From Pseudomonadota bacterium (GTDB taxonomy: Bacteria; Pseudomonadota; Gammaproteobacteria; Burkholderiales; Burkholderiaceae_C), in assembly GCA_030538085.1 (NCBI GenBank), contig JAUNUR010000034.1, positions 1 through 33,075 on the forward strand: a stretch of 33,075 nucleotides of DNA, read 5' to 3'. Of the stretch, positions 8,210 through 16,598 are shown in pieces. The position numbers and the translations under genes were made by a program. Numbering within the stretch: the stretch's first letter is position 1; the number at the start of each line of letters is the position of its first letter. The notes below the pieces were generated by a model. The model did no database searches. It saw only the letters and a program-made list of their open reading frames with translations, and was not told where the DNA came from.

Positions 8210-8265
8210 ATGACAAATGACTTCGCTGCGCTTCAATGACCATTGGCGCATTTGTCATTTGTCAT
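8210..8265 (-). repeat. 12-bp perfect inverted repeat downstream of the phosphatase gene
   Basis: ATGACAAATGAC (8210-8221) and its exact reverse complement GTCATTTGTCAT (8254-8265) flank 32 bp. Each arm is itself a near-tandem of ATGAC/TTTGTCA units. It lies 22 bp after the phosphatase stop codon and 37 bp upstream of the trp -35. It is AT-rich with no U-run, so it is not a classical terminator. An operator or a repeat remnant are the alternatives. A similar string (GATGACGAATGAC) occurs near 19220-19232. Confidence 0.55.
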
Positions 8266-8287
8266 CGTCGTGAATGCAAAAGCGGCA

Positions 8288-8965
8288 TCAGGCGTACGTA
8301 ACCCAGTCGCGGTATTCAGCAGCGTCCAGATGCGGCAAGGTGTTGTAGGTGATCAGCTGGTGCCGCTTCGGGTTGAAGTCGAACTCGGTGACCGCCGTGT
8401 TGCGGATGCGCAGGTTCAGCTCGATGCTGGCGGTGGCGGGTGCGTCCAGCACGTGCGCCACGGCGGTGGCGATGGGGCCGCCGCTGGACACGAGCAACAC
8501 GTGGCCTGAGTAGCTTTCACGCACGTGGTCAAGCGCGGCCACCACGCCGGCGCGGAAGTCCGCGTACGCGGGCATGCCCTCGGGTTGCAAACGCCCGTCC
8601 ATCCACGCGGCCAGGCCGTCGCGCAGCAAGCGGAAGTGCTGTCGGTACAGCTCGGGCGTGTCGGGCCGGGGCAAGGGGGCGGGGTGAATGGCCCGGATGA
8701 CGGCGAGGCTGTCGTATTCATTCAGCCCCGGCCACGAGACATGGGGCGCATCGATGCGTCCGCCCTCGGCCATGCCTTGCCAGGTGCCCACCTGGCGGCG
8801 CAGCGTGCCGGTCAGCACGGCGTCGAAACGCAGCGCGTCACCCCAGCGCTCGCGCAGGTATTGGCCCAGCCGCACGCTCTGGCGCCGGCCCAGCTCGCTC
8901 AAGCGGTCGTAGTCGTCGGCGCCAAAGCTGGCCTGTCCATGGCGCACGAGGTAGAGGGTTCCCAT
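8288..8965 (-). CDS. Histidine phosphatase superfamily protein
   Basis: A 225-residue protein opening MGTLYLVRHGQASFGADDYD. The RHG motif carries the phospho-accepting histidine of the phosphoglycerate-mutase/acid-phosphatase superfamily, followed by LSELGRRQ and a conserved Arg-rich helix. The late motif reads VLLVSSGGPIATAV where classical members have SHGG, so the usual second histidine appears replaced by serine. Substrate unknown; cytosolic. ATG 8965 is chosen because the superfamily's N-terminal strand starts there. Upstream is the MITE zone, downstream the trp promoter region. It is transcribed separately from trp. Confidence 0.87.
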   Translation of the reverse strand: MGTLYLVRHGQASFGADDYDRLSELGRRQSVRLGQYLRERWGDALRFDAVLTGTLRRQVGTWQGMAEGGRIDAPHVSWPGLNEYDSLAVIRAIHPAPLPRPDTPELYRQHFRLLRDGLAAWMDGRLQPEGMPAYADFRAGVVAALDHVRESYSGHVLLVSSGGPIATAVAHVLDAPATASIELNLRIRNTAVTEFDFNPKRHQLITYNTLPHLDAAEYRDWVTYA

Positions 8966-9037
8966 GGGCGGGCATTGTGGCGACGCAGCCGGTCGCGCGG
9001 GGCCGCGCGCGGTCGTGCACGCGACAGATGCGGTCAG

Positions 9038-9358
9038 CCTAGAAACGGCAGTTGGATGCACCCGAGCGTGCCGTGATGGGCGTGCCAGGCAAGGGCAAGT
9101 GCCGCAGCTCCAAAGCTGCCTGCGCAGCTTTGGACGGCACGAGCGGCATCGGGCTCTGACCGATGCGCGCCCTGCAAGGGAGAGGACGCGGCAGGCTCGT
9201 GCCTGCAAGGACGAGCAACGCCGCTTGGGCAGCGAGCCAGCGCGGTGCGATCGGGTGCATAGCGCGCTCACCCAACAGGTGAATGTGATCGAAGCCGTGA
9301 ACGTCAGCACGCATGCGGGTTACCCAAGGATGGCAAGCGGTCAACTGCCGTTTCTAGG
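9038..9358 (+). mobile_element. MITE-like element copy 1, 321 bp
   Basis: The left end is CCTAGAAACGGCAGTTG and the right end is its exact reverse complement, a 17-bp terminal inverted repeat. A perfect 5-bp direct repeat GTCAG flanks it (9033-9037 and 9359-9363). The interior has a strong hairpin (TCCAAAGCTGC / GCAGCTTTGGA around a 4-nt loop) and no transposase-like reading frame. Copies 2 and 3 lie in the same orientation at 18550 and 27503. It lies 72 bp upstream of the phosphatase start codon and could affect that promoter. Confidence 0.92.
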
Positions 9359-9366
9359 GTCAGTCT

Positions 9367-9443
9367 TGTGGGAGCGGGCTTGCCCGCGATGCGGCGTTGA
9401 TGAGCGCAGATGCGTATCTATCGCGGGCAAGCCCGCTCCCACA
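9367..9443. repeat. REP doublet (REPIN-like)
   Basis: Two identical 24-bp REP units lie in inverted orientation at 9367-9390 and 9420-9443. Each begins TGTGGGAGCGGG and contains the hairpin GCGGGC-TT-GCCCGC. They are separated by 29 bp, and the palindrome extends outward by CAGTCTT / AAGACTG with one extra base. The unit closely resembles Pseudomonas REP sequences, which are spread by REP-associated tyrosine transposases. No such transposase is in the window. A third unit is at 24106-24129. The doublet directly abuts the right target duplication of MITE copy 1. Confidence 0.85.
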
Positions 9444-9493
9444 AAGACTGCATGAACACTGATCGCGGAACGATGCAGATACGGCGCAAGGCG

Positions 9494-10459
9494 CTACGTT
9501 TGTTGCAGCACCTTGGCCAACACCGCCGCATCCACGTTGGCCCCGGTCAGGCTCACGCCGACGCATTGCCCGCGCAGGCGGTCACGTTCCTGCATGGCGG
9601 CGGCGAATGCCGCGGCGCCAGCGCCTTCGGCGACGTTGTGGGTGTCGGTATAGAGCGCGCGCATGGCCTGGGCCACTTCGTCGTCGCTGACGCGCACCAC
9701 GCGGTCCAGGTGCGCCGCCAGCACCGCCAGTGCCTGCGCGTCGGCGCGGCGCACGGCCATGCCGTCGGCCAGTTGGGCGCTCACCGCGCTTTCCACCACA
9801 TGGCCGGCGGCGATGGAGTCGGCATAGGTGGTGGCGTGCGCGCTGACGACACCGACGATGCGCGCGCGGTGCCCCAGCGCCTGTTTCACCGCGATGGCCG
9901 CGCAGGCGCCCGAACCCAGGCCGATGGGCACGTAGGCCACGTCGAGCTGTGGCACGGCCTTGAAGAATTCCCACCAGTACGTGGCCACGCCGCTGACCAG
10001 ATCCATGTGAAAACTGGGCACGCGCAGGGCGCCGCGCTGCTGGGCCAGGCGCGCGGCGTGGTCGCTGCTTTCGGTGAAGTCGTCGCCGTGCTCGATCAGC
10101 TCCACGCCCAGCGCGCGCATGGCGGCGTTCTTTTCCACCGAGTTGCCCCTGGGCACGACGATGGTGCAATGCACGCGATGCGCCCGCGCGGCCCAGCCAA
10201 TGCTCTGGCCGTGGTTGCCGCGCGTGGCGCTGATGACTTCGCGCGGCAGCTCGCCGCGCCGTGCCAGCGCATCGAAATACGTCAGACCGCCGCGAATCTT
10301 GAACGCGCCCACGGGCGTGTGGTTCTCGTGCTTGACCCAGCAATCGGTGCCCAGGCGCTCACTCAGCAGCGCCCAGCGGTACTGCGGCGTGGCGGGGAAG
10401 GCGCGATAGACCACTTGCGCGGCGGCTTCGATTTCGGCCAGCGTTGGCAGTGAACTCAT
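9494..10459 (-). CDS. PLP-dependent threonine/serine dehydratase-like enzyme
   Basis: A 321-residue fold-type II PLP enzyme. VKHENHTPVGAFKIRGG holds the Schiff-base lysine (Lys54). SATRGNHGQSIGWAAR is the substrate/phosphate loop, GLGSGACAAIA the glycine-rich PLP-phosphate loop, and VSLTGANVD the C-terminal motif. There is no C-terminal ACT domain, so it is not the biosynthetic feedback-regulated IlvA. A catabolic threonine or serine dehydratase, or a hydroxy-aspartate-type lyase, is likely; the substrate is not decidable here. The ATG overlaps the VOC gene stop (ATGA). Last gene of a minus-strand cluster with PhzF and an aminotransferase. Confidence 0.88.
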   Translation of the reverse strand: MSSLPTLAEIEAAAQVVYRAFPATPQYRWALLSERLGTDCWVKHENHTPVGAFKIRGGLTYFDALARRGELPREVISATRGNHGQSIGWAARAHRVHCTIVVPRGNSVEKNAAMRALGVELIEHGDDFTESSDHAARLAQQRGALRVPSFHMDLVSGVATYWWEFFKAVPQLDVAYVPIGLGSGACAAIAVKQALGHRARIVGVVSAHATTYADSIAAGHVVESAVSAQLADGMAVRRADAQALAVLAAHLDRVVRVSDDEVAQAMRALYTDTHNVAEGAGAAAFAAAMQERDRLRGQCVGVSLTGANVDAAVLAKVLQQT

Positions 10460-11187
10460 GCGGCGGACTCTCTTTCCTCGTGGGCGGACGACAGCGTGAC
10501 CAAGCCTCGCGGCGTGACAAGCTTGACCTCAATGCCTGGCGGCGCGCCAGCCTTGATCTCCACATCGCCCAGGCCAGCCGCCGCGCAAGCTTCAGCCAGC
10601 GCTTCCACGCGCGGGTGCCTCAGCCGCAACGACTGCAGCGCCACGCCGCTGGGCGGCATGCGCGTCGCCGGGTGCACGGCGCCCCATTCGATCAGGGTGG
10701 GCAGGCAGCCATCGAACAGGCGCCGGCCATCGGGCCGCACGGTGATCTGCCACGCCAGCAGGCCAGCGGGCGTCATGCGGCTGGCGTGCAGTAACTCGCC
10801 ACGGTCAACCTCCAGCATCGCCAGGCGCGCGGCGGCCTCCTGCAGATCGGGTACGCGCGCCACCCAGTGGATCAGGCGCGGGCCGTGCGCGCGCACCCGC
10901 TCGCGCAGCGCCATGTCGTCCATGTCGAACCAGCGCCTCGGGCAGGCGCCTGGCTGGCGCACAGGTGCCGCCGCCGGGTTGATGGCGATGATCTCCAGAT
11001 ACGCCAGCGGAAACGCCGCCGACTCGATGGCCAGCAAGCGATTGTGGGTGCCAAACAGCGGGTGTTCGCCACCCGGCGCGGGCGCCACGCCCAGCGTGGC
11101 TTCGCACCAGGCCGCGCCGGCCTCCAGCGTGTCGGCCATCACCACCAGATGGTCGAGACGCGGGCGGTCGTGCAGCGAGGTGGTCAC
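10456..11187 (-). CDS. VOC/glyoxalase-like domain protein
   Basis: A 243-residue protein. LDHLVVMADTLEAGAAWCEA and HPLFGTHNRLLAI (about residues 12-55) match the glyoxalase-like (Glyoxalase_3) domain of the vicinal oxygen chelate superfamily. YLEIIAINP and a second half ending VKLVTPRGLVTLSS complete the fold. The metal-dependent reaction, if any, is unknown. GTG 11187 overlaps the PhzF stop as GTGA, and its own TGA overlaps the dehydratase ATG, so the three genes are translationally coupled. An ATG further upstream would lie inside the PhzF gene and give a low-complexity Arg/Gly sequence. Confidence 0.85.
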   Translation of the reverse strand: MTTSLHDRPRLDHLVVMADTLEAGAAWCEATLGVAPAPGGEHPLFGTHNRLLAIESAAFPLAYLEIIAINPAAAPVRQPGACPRRWFDMDDMALRERVRAHGPRLIHWVARVPDLQEAAARLAMLEVDRGELLHASRMTPAGLLAWQITVRPDGRRLFDGCLPTLIEWGAVHPATRMPPSGVALQSLRLRHPRVEALAEACAAAGLGDVEIKAGAPPGIEVKLVTPRGLVTLSSAHEERESAA

Positions 11188-12110
11188 AGCATGACCTCGC
11201 CCTGGATGACGCGCACGCAATCGCCGCCCACCCACACCTGGCCGTCCGCATCGCGCTCCACGTGCACGCGGCCCGCGCGGCCCAGCGCCGTGCCCTGCGC
11301 GGCGACGTAGGCCGTGGGCAGCTCGCCCGCCTCGATCAGCCACTGCGCCAGACTGGCGTTCAGGCTGCCCGTCACCGGGTCTTCGGTCACGCCGATGGGT
11401 GCGGCAAAGGCGCGCACTTCGATCAGCGGCGCGGCTTCGCGCTCAGCCGCGGCGGTGAAGGCGCGCGCTTCGCGGCTTGACCGCGCTATCAAGGGCAGAG
11501 CGCCCTGCGCTTGTTGGATGCCGACCACACCCACTTTCTGCCCCAAGCGGGCCAGTTGCGCATGGTCGGGCTCCAGCGCCAGCACGGTGTCGGCACTGTC
11601 AAGCTGCAGCGTCAGCCAGACCGGGCCATTGTCCAGCCGCTGCGCGCGCTGCACCTGCGCGGCGGGCAGCCCCAACGCCTGCGCCACCTGTGCCAGCAGC
11701 ACGGGTGACGGATCGCTGCGTGTGCTGGGCGGCGCGGCGAAGGCCAGGCGTTCGTGCCCGCCCACCGCCTGCCGCCGAATCGGCACCAGTCCCTTGGCGC
11801 ACTGCTGCACGATCACGTCGCCGCGCTTCGGCTGCCCGCCCGCCGCCAGCCAGGCAAAGCACGAGCCCAGCGTGGGATGGCCGGCGAACGGCAACTCGCC
11901 GCCGGGCGTGAAGATGCGCAGCGTGTAATCGGCCGTCGGATCGCTCGGCGGCAGCACGAAGGTGGTCTCCGACAGGTTGGTCCAGCGGGCGAAGCGCTGC
12001 ATGGCCGCGTCACCCAGGCCGCTGCCATTGAGCACCACGGCCACCGGATTGCCGTAGCCGGGCTGGGCGGTGAAGACGTCGATCTGTGCGAAGGGGCGTG
12101 GCGTGGTCAT
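11184..12110 (-). CDS. PhzF-family isomerase-like protein
   Basis: A 308-residue protein of the PhzF / diaminopimelate-epimerase-like fold. Motifs: QIDVFTAQPGYGNPVAVVL at the N-terminus, ETTFVLPPSDPTADYTLRIF, PGGELPFAGHPTLGSCFAWL, and VTEDPVTGSLNASLAQWL in the second domain. Members isomerise small hydrophilic substrates; PhzF itself acts in phenazine synthesis, but no phenazine genes are here, so the substrate is unknown. It lies 67 bp after the aminotransferase stop and overlaps the VOC gene. Probably co-transcribed with both. Confidence 0.9.
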   Translation of the reverse strand: MTTPRPFAQIDVFTAQPGYGNPVAVVLNGSGLGDAAMQRFARWTNLSETTFVLPPSDPTADYTLRIFTPGGELPFAGHPTLGSCFAWLAAGGQPKRGDVIVQQCAKGLVPIRRQAVGGHERLAFAAPPSTRSDPSPVLLAQVAQALGLPAAQVQRAQRLDNGPVWLTLQLDSADTVLALEPDHAQLARLGQKVGVVGIQQAQGALPLIARSSREARAFTAAAEREAAPLIEVRAFAAPIGVTEDPVTGSLNASLAQWLIEAGELPTAYVAAQGTALGRAGRVHVERDADGQVWVGGDCVRVIQGEVML

Positions 12111-12177
12111 GATCGGATCACTTCAGCAAACATAGCTGCTTGCGCAGCATGGGCGGGTGCTACAACCCCATCAGACA

Positions 12178-13395
12178 TCAAAGCGCCTGCCGCACCACCT
12201 GAGCCAGCGCCGCCATCCCACGGTCGATCTGTTCCGGCGTGGACGTGACGAAGGACAGCCGCAGCGTGCGCGTGTCGGGATCGCTCGCGTAGAACGGTGC
12301 GCCGGGCACGAAGGCCATGCCGGCGTCGACGGCGGCGGGCAGCAGCGCCTGCGCGTTCAGCCCTTCCGGCAGGCGCAGCCAGACGAACATGCCGCCTTGC
12401 GGCTCGGTCCAGGTGGCACCCGTGGGGCCGAGTTCACGCGCCAGCGCCACCATCATGGCGTCGCGCTGGGCGTGGTAGCGCGCGCGAATGGTGGGCACGT
12501 GACGGTCGAGGAAACCATCGCGAATCACCTCGGCCACCACGCGCTGGTTGAAGCCGGGCGTGTGCAGGTCGGCCGCCTGCTTGGCCTGCAGGAGCTTGGG
12601 GTACAGCGCGGGCGGCGCGATGACGTAACCCAGGCGCAGGCCGGGCGCCAGGATTTTGCTGAACGAGCCCAGGTACACCACGCCCTCGGGCCAGCGCGCC
12701 AGCAGGGGCTTGGGCGGCGCCTGCTCGAACCACAGCTCGCCGTAGGGGTTGTCCTCGACGATGGGCAGACCGAACTCGCGGCAGACGGCGATCACCTGCT
12801 GGCGGCGCGTTTCGTCCATGGTGCGGCCGGTGGGGTTCTGGAAGTTGGGCAGCAGGTAGATGAAGCGCGGCCGCTCGCCTTTTTCAAGCGCCTCGCGCAG
12901 TGCCTGCGGCGACACCCCGCCGTCGTCGCTGGCCACGTTCTCGGGCACCGGCTGCATGGGCGTGAAGGCCTGCAGCGCGCCCAGGTAGGTGGGCGATTCG
13001 ACCAGCAGGCGGCAGCCCTTGTCGAGCAGCACCTTGGCGATCAAATCCAGGCCTTGCTGGCTGCCGGTGGTGATGAGCACCTGCTCGGGCGACACGGGGG
13101 TGCCGTGCTTGCCCATCTCATCGGCCACCCATTGGCGTAGTTCGGGCAGGCCATCGCTGGCGGCGTATTGCAGCGACGGCTTGGCGATGGCGCTGCCCTC
13201 GGCCAGCACGGTGGCGCAGGCGGCGCGCATGGCGTCGACCGGAAAGGTCTCGGGCGACGGCAGGCCGCCGGCGAAGTTGAGGATGCCGGGGCGCTCGGTC
13301 ACTTTCAGGATTTCGCGGATGGCCGAGGGGTTCATGGCGGCGGCGCGTTCGGCCAGTTGCCAGGGCCTGGTGGTTTTCAGGTCGGTCGGGTTCAT
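12178..13395 (-). CDS. PLP-dependent aminotransferase, class I/II (2-aminoadipate/LysN-like group)
   Basis: A 405-residue fold-type I enzyme. Motifs: ILNFAGGLPSPETFP near the N-terminus, LQYAASDGLPELRQWVA, TTGSQQGLDLIAKVLLDKG, LLPNFQNPTGRTM, IVEDNPYGELWF, and the Schiff-base lysine Lys247 in GSFSKILAPGLRLGYV. This pattern matches the MocR-type catalytic domain and stand-alone enzymes such as LysN (2-aminoadipate aminotransferase) or aromatic/branched-chain aminotransferases. There is no GntR DNA-binding domain, so it is an enzyme rather than a regulator. Amino donor and acceptor are unknown. It lies 39 bp after the EamA gene, in the same direction. Confidence 0.9.
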   Translation of the reverse strand: MNPTDLKTTRPWQLAERAAAMNPSAIREILKVTERPGILNFAGGLPSPETFPVDAMRAACATVLAEGSAIAKPSLQYAASDGLPELRQWVADEMGKHGTPVSPEQVLITTGSQQGLDLIAKVLLDKGCRLLVESPTYLGALQAFTPMQPVPENVASDDGGVSPQALREALEKGERPRFIYLLPNFQNPTGRTMDETRRQQVIAVCREFGLPIVEDNPYGELWFEQAPPKPLLARWPEGVVYLGSFSKILAPGLRLGYVIAPPALYPKLLQAKQAADLHTPGFNQRVVAEVIRDGFLDRHVPTIRARYHAQRDAMMVALARELGPTGATWTEPQGGMFVWLRLPEGLNAQALLPAAVDAGMAFVPGAPFYASDPDTRTLRLSFVTSTPEQIDRGMAALAQVVRQAL

Positions 13396-13434
13396 GGGGT
13401 TCTTTCTTGCATCAGACAGACGGCAGGTGTGACA

Positions 13435-14361
13435 TTACCGCGCCACGGCGGGCCGCGCCAGCCGGCGGCTGAGGAACACGGTGGCGACCACGGCCAGGGC
13501 GAAGCCGATCGACACCGCATCCAGCCGCTCGCCCAGCAGGGGCCAGGCGAACAGCATCGACACGAAGGGCTGCAGCAATTGCGTCTGGCTCACGCGCAGC
13601 GCACCGCCCCAGTCCAGCCCCCGGTACCAGGCGAAAAAGCCGGCCCACATCGACACCAGCCCCGTGTAGATCAGCCCCGCCCAGCTGGCGGCGCGGATCG
13701 GCTGCGCCTGCGTGTCCGGCCACAGCCAGATGGCCGCGGGCAGCGTGGCCGGCAAGGCCAGCACACACATCCAGCAGATCACGCGCTCGGCGCCCAGCTC
13801 GGGCGTGAGCCGGGCGCCGAACACGTAGCTGACCGACGCCATGATCACCGCGCCCAGCAGCAGCCCGTCGGCCGCCGTCATGCCGAAGCCGTTGCCCACC
13901 CCGGCGCGCAGCGACGCGAACGCCACCACCAGGGCGCTGCCCGCGATGGCGCAGGCCCAGAACGCTGGCCGCGCCCGCTGCCCCAGGATGACGGCCGCGG
14001 CCACGGCGGTGGTCAGCGGCAACAGCGCGGTGATCACGGCGGCGTGCGTGGCGGTGACGCTGCGCAGCGCCAGCCCCAGCATCAGCGGATAGCCCACCAC
14101 GTTGCCCGACACCGCCATCAGCAGCAACGCCACTTGGCGCCGCGTTGGCCAGGGCGAGCGCGTGAGCAGCAGGAACAGGGCCGACAGCACGCCCGCCATC
14201 GCCGCGCGGCCCACGGTCACGAACAGCGGCGACAGTTGCGGATCGTCCGCCGAACCCGTGGCCAGGCGCGTTGCCGGCACCGTGATGGCGAAGCAGGTCA
14301 CCCCCAGCACGCCCAGCCAGAAACCGGCCAGCAGGCGGGCGTCGCCTTGGGGCGCCCTCAT
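13435..14361 (-). CDS. EamA-family (DMT superfamily) transporter
   Basis: A 308-residue inner-membrane protein with about ten hydrophobic segments in two EamA repeats (roughly residues 10-145 and 160-300). The first is seen in LLAGFWLGVLGVTCFAITVP, and the second ends DAVSIGFALAVVATVFLSRR. The motif LQPFVSMLFAWPLLGERLD is typical of the last EamA helices. The family includes exporters of amino acids and metabolites. ATG 14361 was chosen; upstream in-frame sequence is Arg-rich and not membrane-like. First gene of the cluster running through the aminotransferase, PhzF, VOC and dehydratase genes, suggesting export of an amino acid or derivative (inference). Confidence 0.88.
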   Translation of the reverse strand: MRAPQGDARLLAGFWLGVLGVTCFAITVPATRLATGSADDPQLSPLFVTVGRAAMAGVLSALFLLLTRSPWPTRRQVALLLMAVSGNVVGYPLMLGLALRSVTATHAAVITALLPLTTAVAAAVILGQRARPAFWACAIAGSALVVAFASLRAGVGNGFGMTAADGLLLGAVIMASVSYVFGARLTPELGAERVICWMCVLALPATLPAAIWLWPDTQAQPIRAASWAGLIYTGLVSMWAGFFAWYRGLDWGGALRVSQTQLLQPFVSMLFAWPLLGERLDAVSIGFALAVVATVFLSRRLARPAVAR

Positions 14362-14471
14362 GAAGAAACGACCTCGTTCGCCCGCCAGACCATGTGGGCG
14401 GCGAGTCCATGAGTGCACGGGAGCAGTGTCTGGAGCATGGACGGATGCGGCGGCACGCGCGGCCAGCAAGC

Positions 14472-15752
14472 TCAGCCGCGTGTTTCGCCCTCGCCCAGCA
14501 CCACCCATTTCAGCGAGGTCAGCCCCTCGATGCCCACCGGCCCGCGGGCATGGAACTTGTCGGTGCTGATGCCAATCTCGGCGCCCAGCCCGTACTCGAA
14601 GCCGTCGGCGAAGCGCGTGCTGGCGTTGACCATCACGCTGGCCGAATCGACCTCGCGCAGGAAGCGCTGCGCGTGCACGTGGTCGGTGGTCAGGATGGCC
14701 TCGGTGTGGTGGCTGGAATAGCGGTTGATGTGCGCGATGGCTTCATCCACGCCGGCCACCACCTTGATGCTGATGATGGGCGCCAGGTATTCCTCCGACC
14801 AGTCCTGCTCGCTGGCGGCCACCAGCGTGGCCCCGGCCACCGCGCCCAGGATGTTCAGCGACTCGGCATCGCCACGCATCTCCACGCCCTTGACCGCGAA
14901 GATGGCGCCGATGCGCGGCAGAAAGGCGCCCGCCACGCCACGCGCCACCAGCAGGCTTTCAGTGGCGTTGCAGGGGCTGTACTTCTGCGTCTTGGCGTTG
15001 TCGGTCACCTTTACCGCCAGATCGAGGTCGCACGGGTCGTCCACGTAGGTGTGGCAGTTGCCGTCCAGGTGCTTGATGACGGGCACCTTGGCCTCAGCGC
15101 TGATGCGTTCGATCAAGCCCTTGCCGCCACGCGGGATGATGACGTCGACAAACTCGGGCATGGCGATGAGCTGACCCACGGCCGCGCGGTCGGTGGTGGG
15201 CACCAGTTGCACCGCCTCGCGCGGCAGCCCCGCCGATTCCAGCGCCTGCTGCACCAGCGCCGCCAGCGCCTTATTGGATTCAATGGCCTCGCTGCCGCCG
15301 CGCAGGATGCAGGCGTTGCCGCTCTTGATGCTCAAGCTGGCAGCCTCGATGGTCACGTTGGGCCGACTTTCGTAGATCATGCCGAACACGCCGATGGGCA
15401 CGCGCATCTGGCCCACACGGATGCCGCTGGGCTGCTGCTTCATCCCGACGATGTCACCGATCACGTCCGGCATGGCCGCCAGTTGCTCGCAGCCCTCGGC
15501 GCAGGTCTGGATGATCTTGGTCGTGAGCTTGAGGCGGTCCACCATCGGCTCGGCCAGGCCGGCCTCGCGGGCGCGCGCCAGATCGCGCTCATTGGGGGCT
15601 TGCAGCGCCTGCACGCCCTCGCGCAACAGCCGCGCCAGCGTGCGCAAAGCCTGGTTGCGCGCGGCGGTGCTGGCGCGTGCCATGGCGCGCGAGGCGGCAC
15701 GGGTGTTGGCACCCAGGTGGTTCATGGTGTCGTTCAGGCTTGGCGCGCTCAT
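14472..15752 (-). CDS. proA: Glutamate-5-semialdehyde dehydrogenase (gamma-glutamyl phosphate reductase)
   Basis: A 426-residue NADPH-dependent enzyme reducing glutamyl 5-phosphate to the semialdehyde, the second step of proline synthesis. Seen: [63 protein letters not shown], the catalytic Cys261 in [10 protein letters not shown], and [14 protein letters not shown] at the C-terminus. The start is ATG 15752 ([14 protein letters not shown]). Its proB partner is not adjacent. In related genomes proA often lies next to holA; here about 3.5 kb of other genes separate them. It ends 110 bp before the EamA gene. Confidence 0.97.
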   Translation of the reverse strand: MSAPSLNDTMNHLGANTRAASRAMARASTAARNQALRTLARLLREGVQALQAPNERDLARAREAGLAEPMVDRLKLTTKIIQTCAEGCEQLAAMPDVIGDIVGMKQQPSGIRVGQMRVPIGVFGMIYESRPNVTIEAASLSIKSGNACILRGGSEAIESNKALAALVQQALESAGLPREAVQLVPTTDRAAVGQLIAMPEFVDVIIPRGGKGLIERISAEAKVPVIKHLDGNCHTYVDDPCDLDLAVKVTDNAKTQKYSPCNATESLLVARGVAGAFLPRIGAIFAVKGVEMRGDAESLNILGAVAGATLVAASEQDWSEEYLAPIISIKVVAGVDEAIAHINRYSSHHTEAILTTDHVHAQRFLREVDSASVMVNASTRFADGFEYGLGAEIGISTDKFHARGPVGIEGLTSLKWVVLGEGETRG

Positions 15753-15800
15753 GCACCTGATTGTCGCAAACTCCCCGCAAGCAACGGTTAAGCTGCGGCC

Positions 15801-16598
15801 ATGTTGGTTGTGATGACGGGCACGCTGGAGCGCATCAGCTATCGCTGGTCGTATCTGGACGAGCGCGCGCCGCGGTCGAAAGAGTTCGTCCGCATCGGCT
15901 GGTTGAATGCGGCTTGGAGCGTGGTGCGCCTGCTGGGCCTGGGGTTCGGTCCACGCTTCATGGCATCGGGCGCGCCTTGGGCGGCCATTCGGCACCCTCA
16001 CCTGCGGGTAAACGGACACGCTCTGAGGGGCCGCTTCACACCCATGCCGACGCTGCGGCCCGAGCCCCCATTCAAGGCGCCTGAATCCCTGCGCGTGCTG
16101 GCCGAACGCGGCGACACCGTGCGTGCGGTGGTTCGGGCCGGGCCACCGGGGGCGCCCGCCATGCTGAAGGCACTGGTACTGCCCGCCCAGCACCGCGTGC
16201 AGCTGTTCGACGTGGCGGCGGAAGGGCGCTGGGGCCATGCCCGGGCGATGGCCCGCTTCTATGTAGGCGTCTGGTTGACCCTGTTGCTGCTGAGCGCCCC
16301 GCTGGTGGCCATTTTCGGCGCGGGGGACGACGTCAGCTTCTGGTGCTCTTTCTGCGGCTTCGGGTTGCTGCTGGCCGTCAGCGTGGCGCTGGTGTGGCTA
16401 CTGGGCCTGCGCGCCTGCTGGCCTGCGGCCCGAGAGGCCGAGGCGGTGTTCACCGCGCTGGGCTGGCCGGCGCCGTCGCACATCGACCTGCATCGTCTCG
16501 ACCGTGGTCATCGCCGGCAACCCTGGTTGACGGATGGCTACGTGCTGCAGGACTTTCATTACCCGCCGGCCTTCGACAGCCCGGCGGCTTCCCCATGA
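15801..16598 (+). CDS. Membrane protein of unknown function, tandem paralogue A
   Basis: A 265-residue protein not assignable to a known family. The N-terminal part (about 1-150) is soluble-looking ([26 protein letters not shown]). Two hydrophobic segments follow at about 155-177 and 180-205. The C-terminus has the motif [20 protein letters not shown], then HRRQPW and FHYPPAFD. The next gene encodes the same architecture and motifs, so the pair arose by duplication. ATG 15801 is used; ATG 15813 (MTGTLERI) aligns better with the paralogue's start and is a fair alternative. It is divergent from proA, 48 bp away, and overlaps the next gene by ATGA. Confidence 0.75.
   Translation: MLVVMTGTLERISYRWSYLDERAPRSKEFVRIGWLNAAWSVVRLLGLGFGPRFMASGAPWAAIRHPHLRVNGHALRGRFTPMPTLRPEPPFKAPESLRVLAERGDTVRAVVRAGPPGAPAMLKALVLPAQHRVQLFDVAAEGRWGHARAMARFYVGVWLTLLLLSAPLVAIFGAGDDVSFWCSFCGFGLLLAVSVALVWLLGLRACWPAAREAEAVFTALGWPAPSHIDLHRLDRGHRRQPWLTDGYVLQDFHYPPAFDSPAASP

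Noticed and set aside
7928-8251. A 107-codon minus-strand frame upstream of trpE, with an internal MSNHHWAPPP start
   Set aside because: It has only one Trp besides the one near its start, no ribosome binding site and low-complexity composition, and it begins upstream of the promoter. The shorter frame at 8055-8135 with Trp-Pro-Trp is a better leader candidate.
9410-10453. Plus-strand frames across the REP doublet and opposite the dehydratase gene
   Set aside because: Shadow of the dehydratase gene extended through the repeat; no domain and biased composition.
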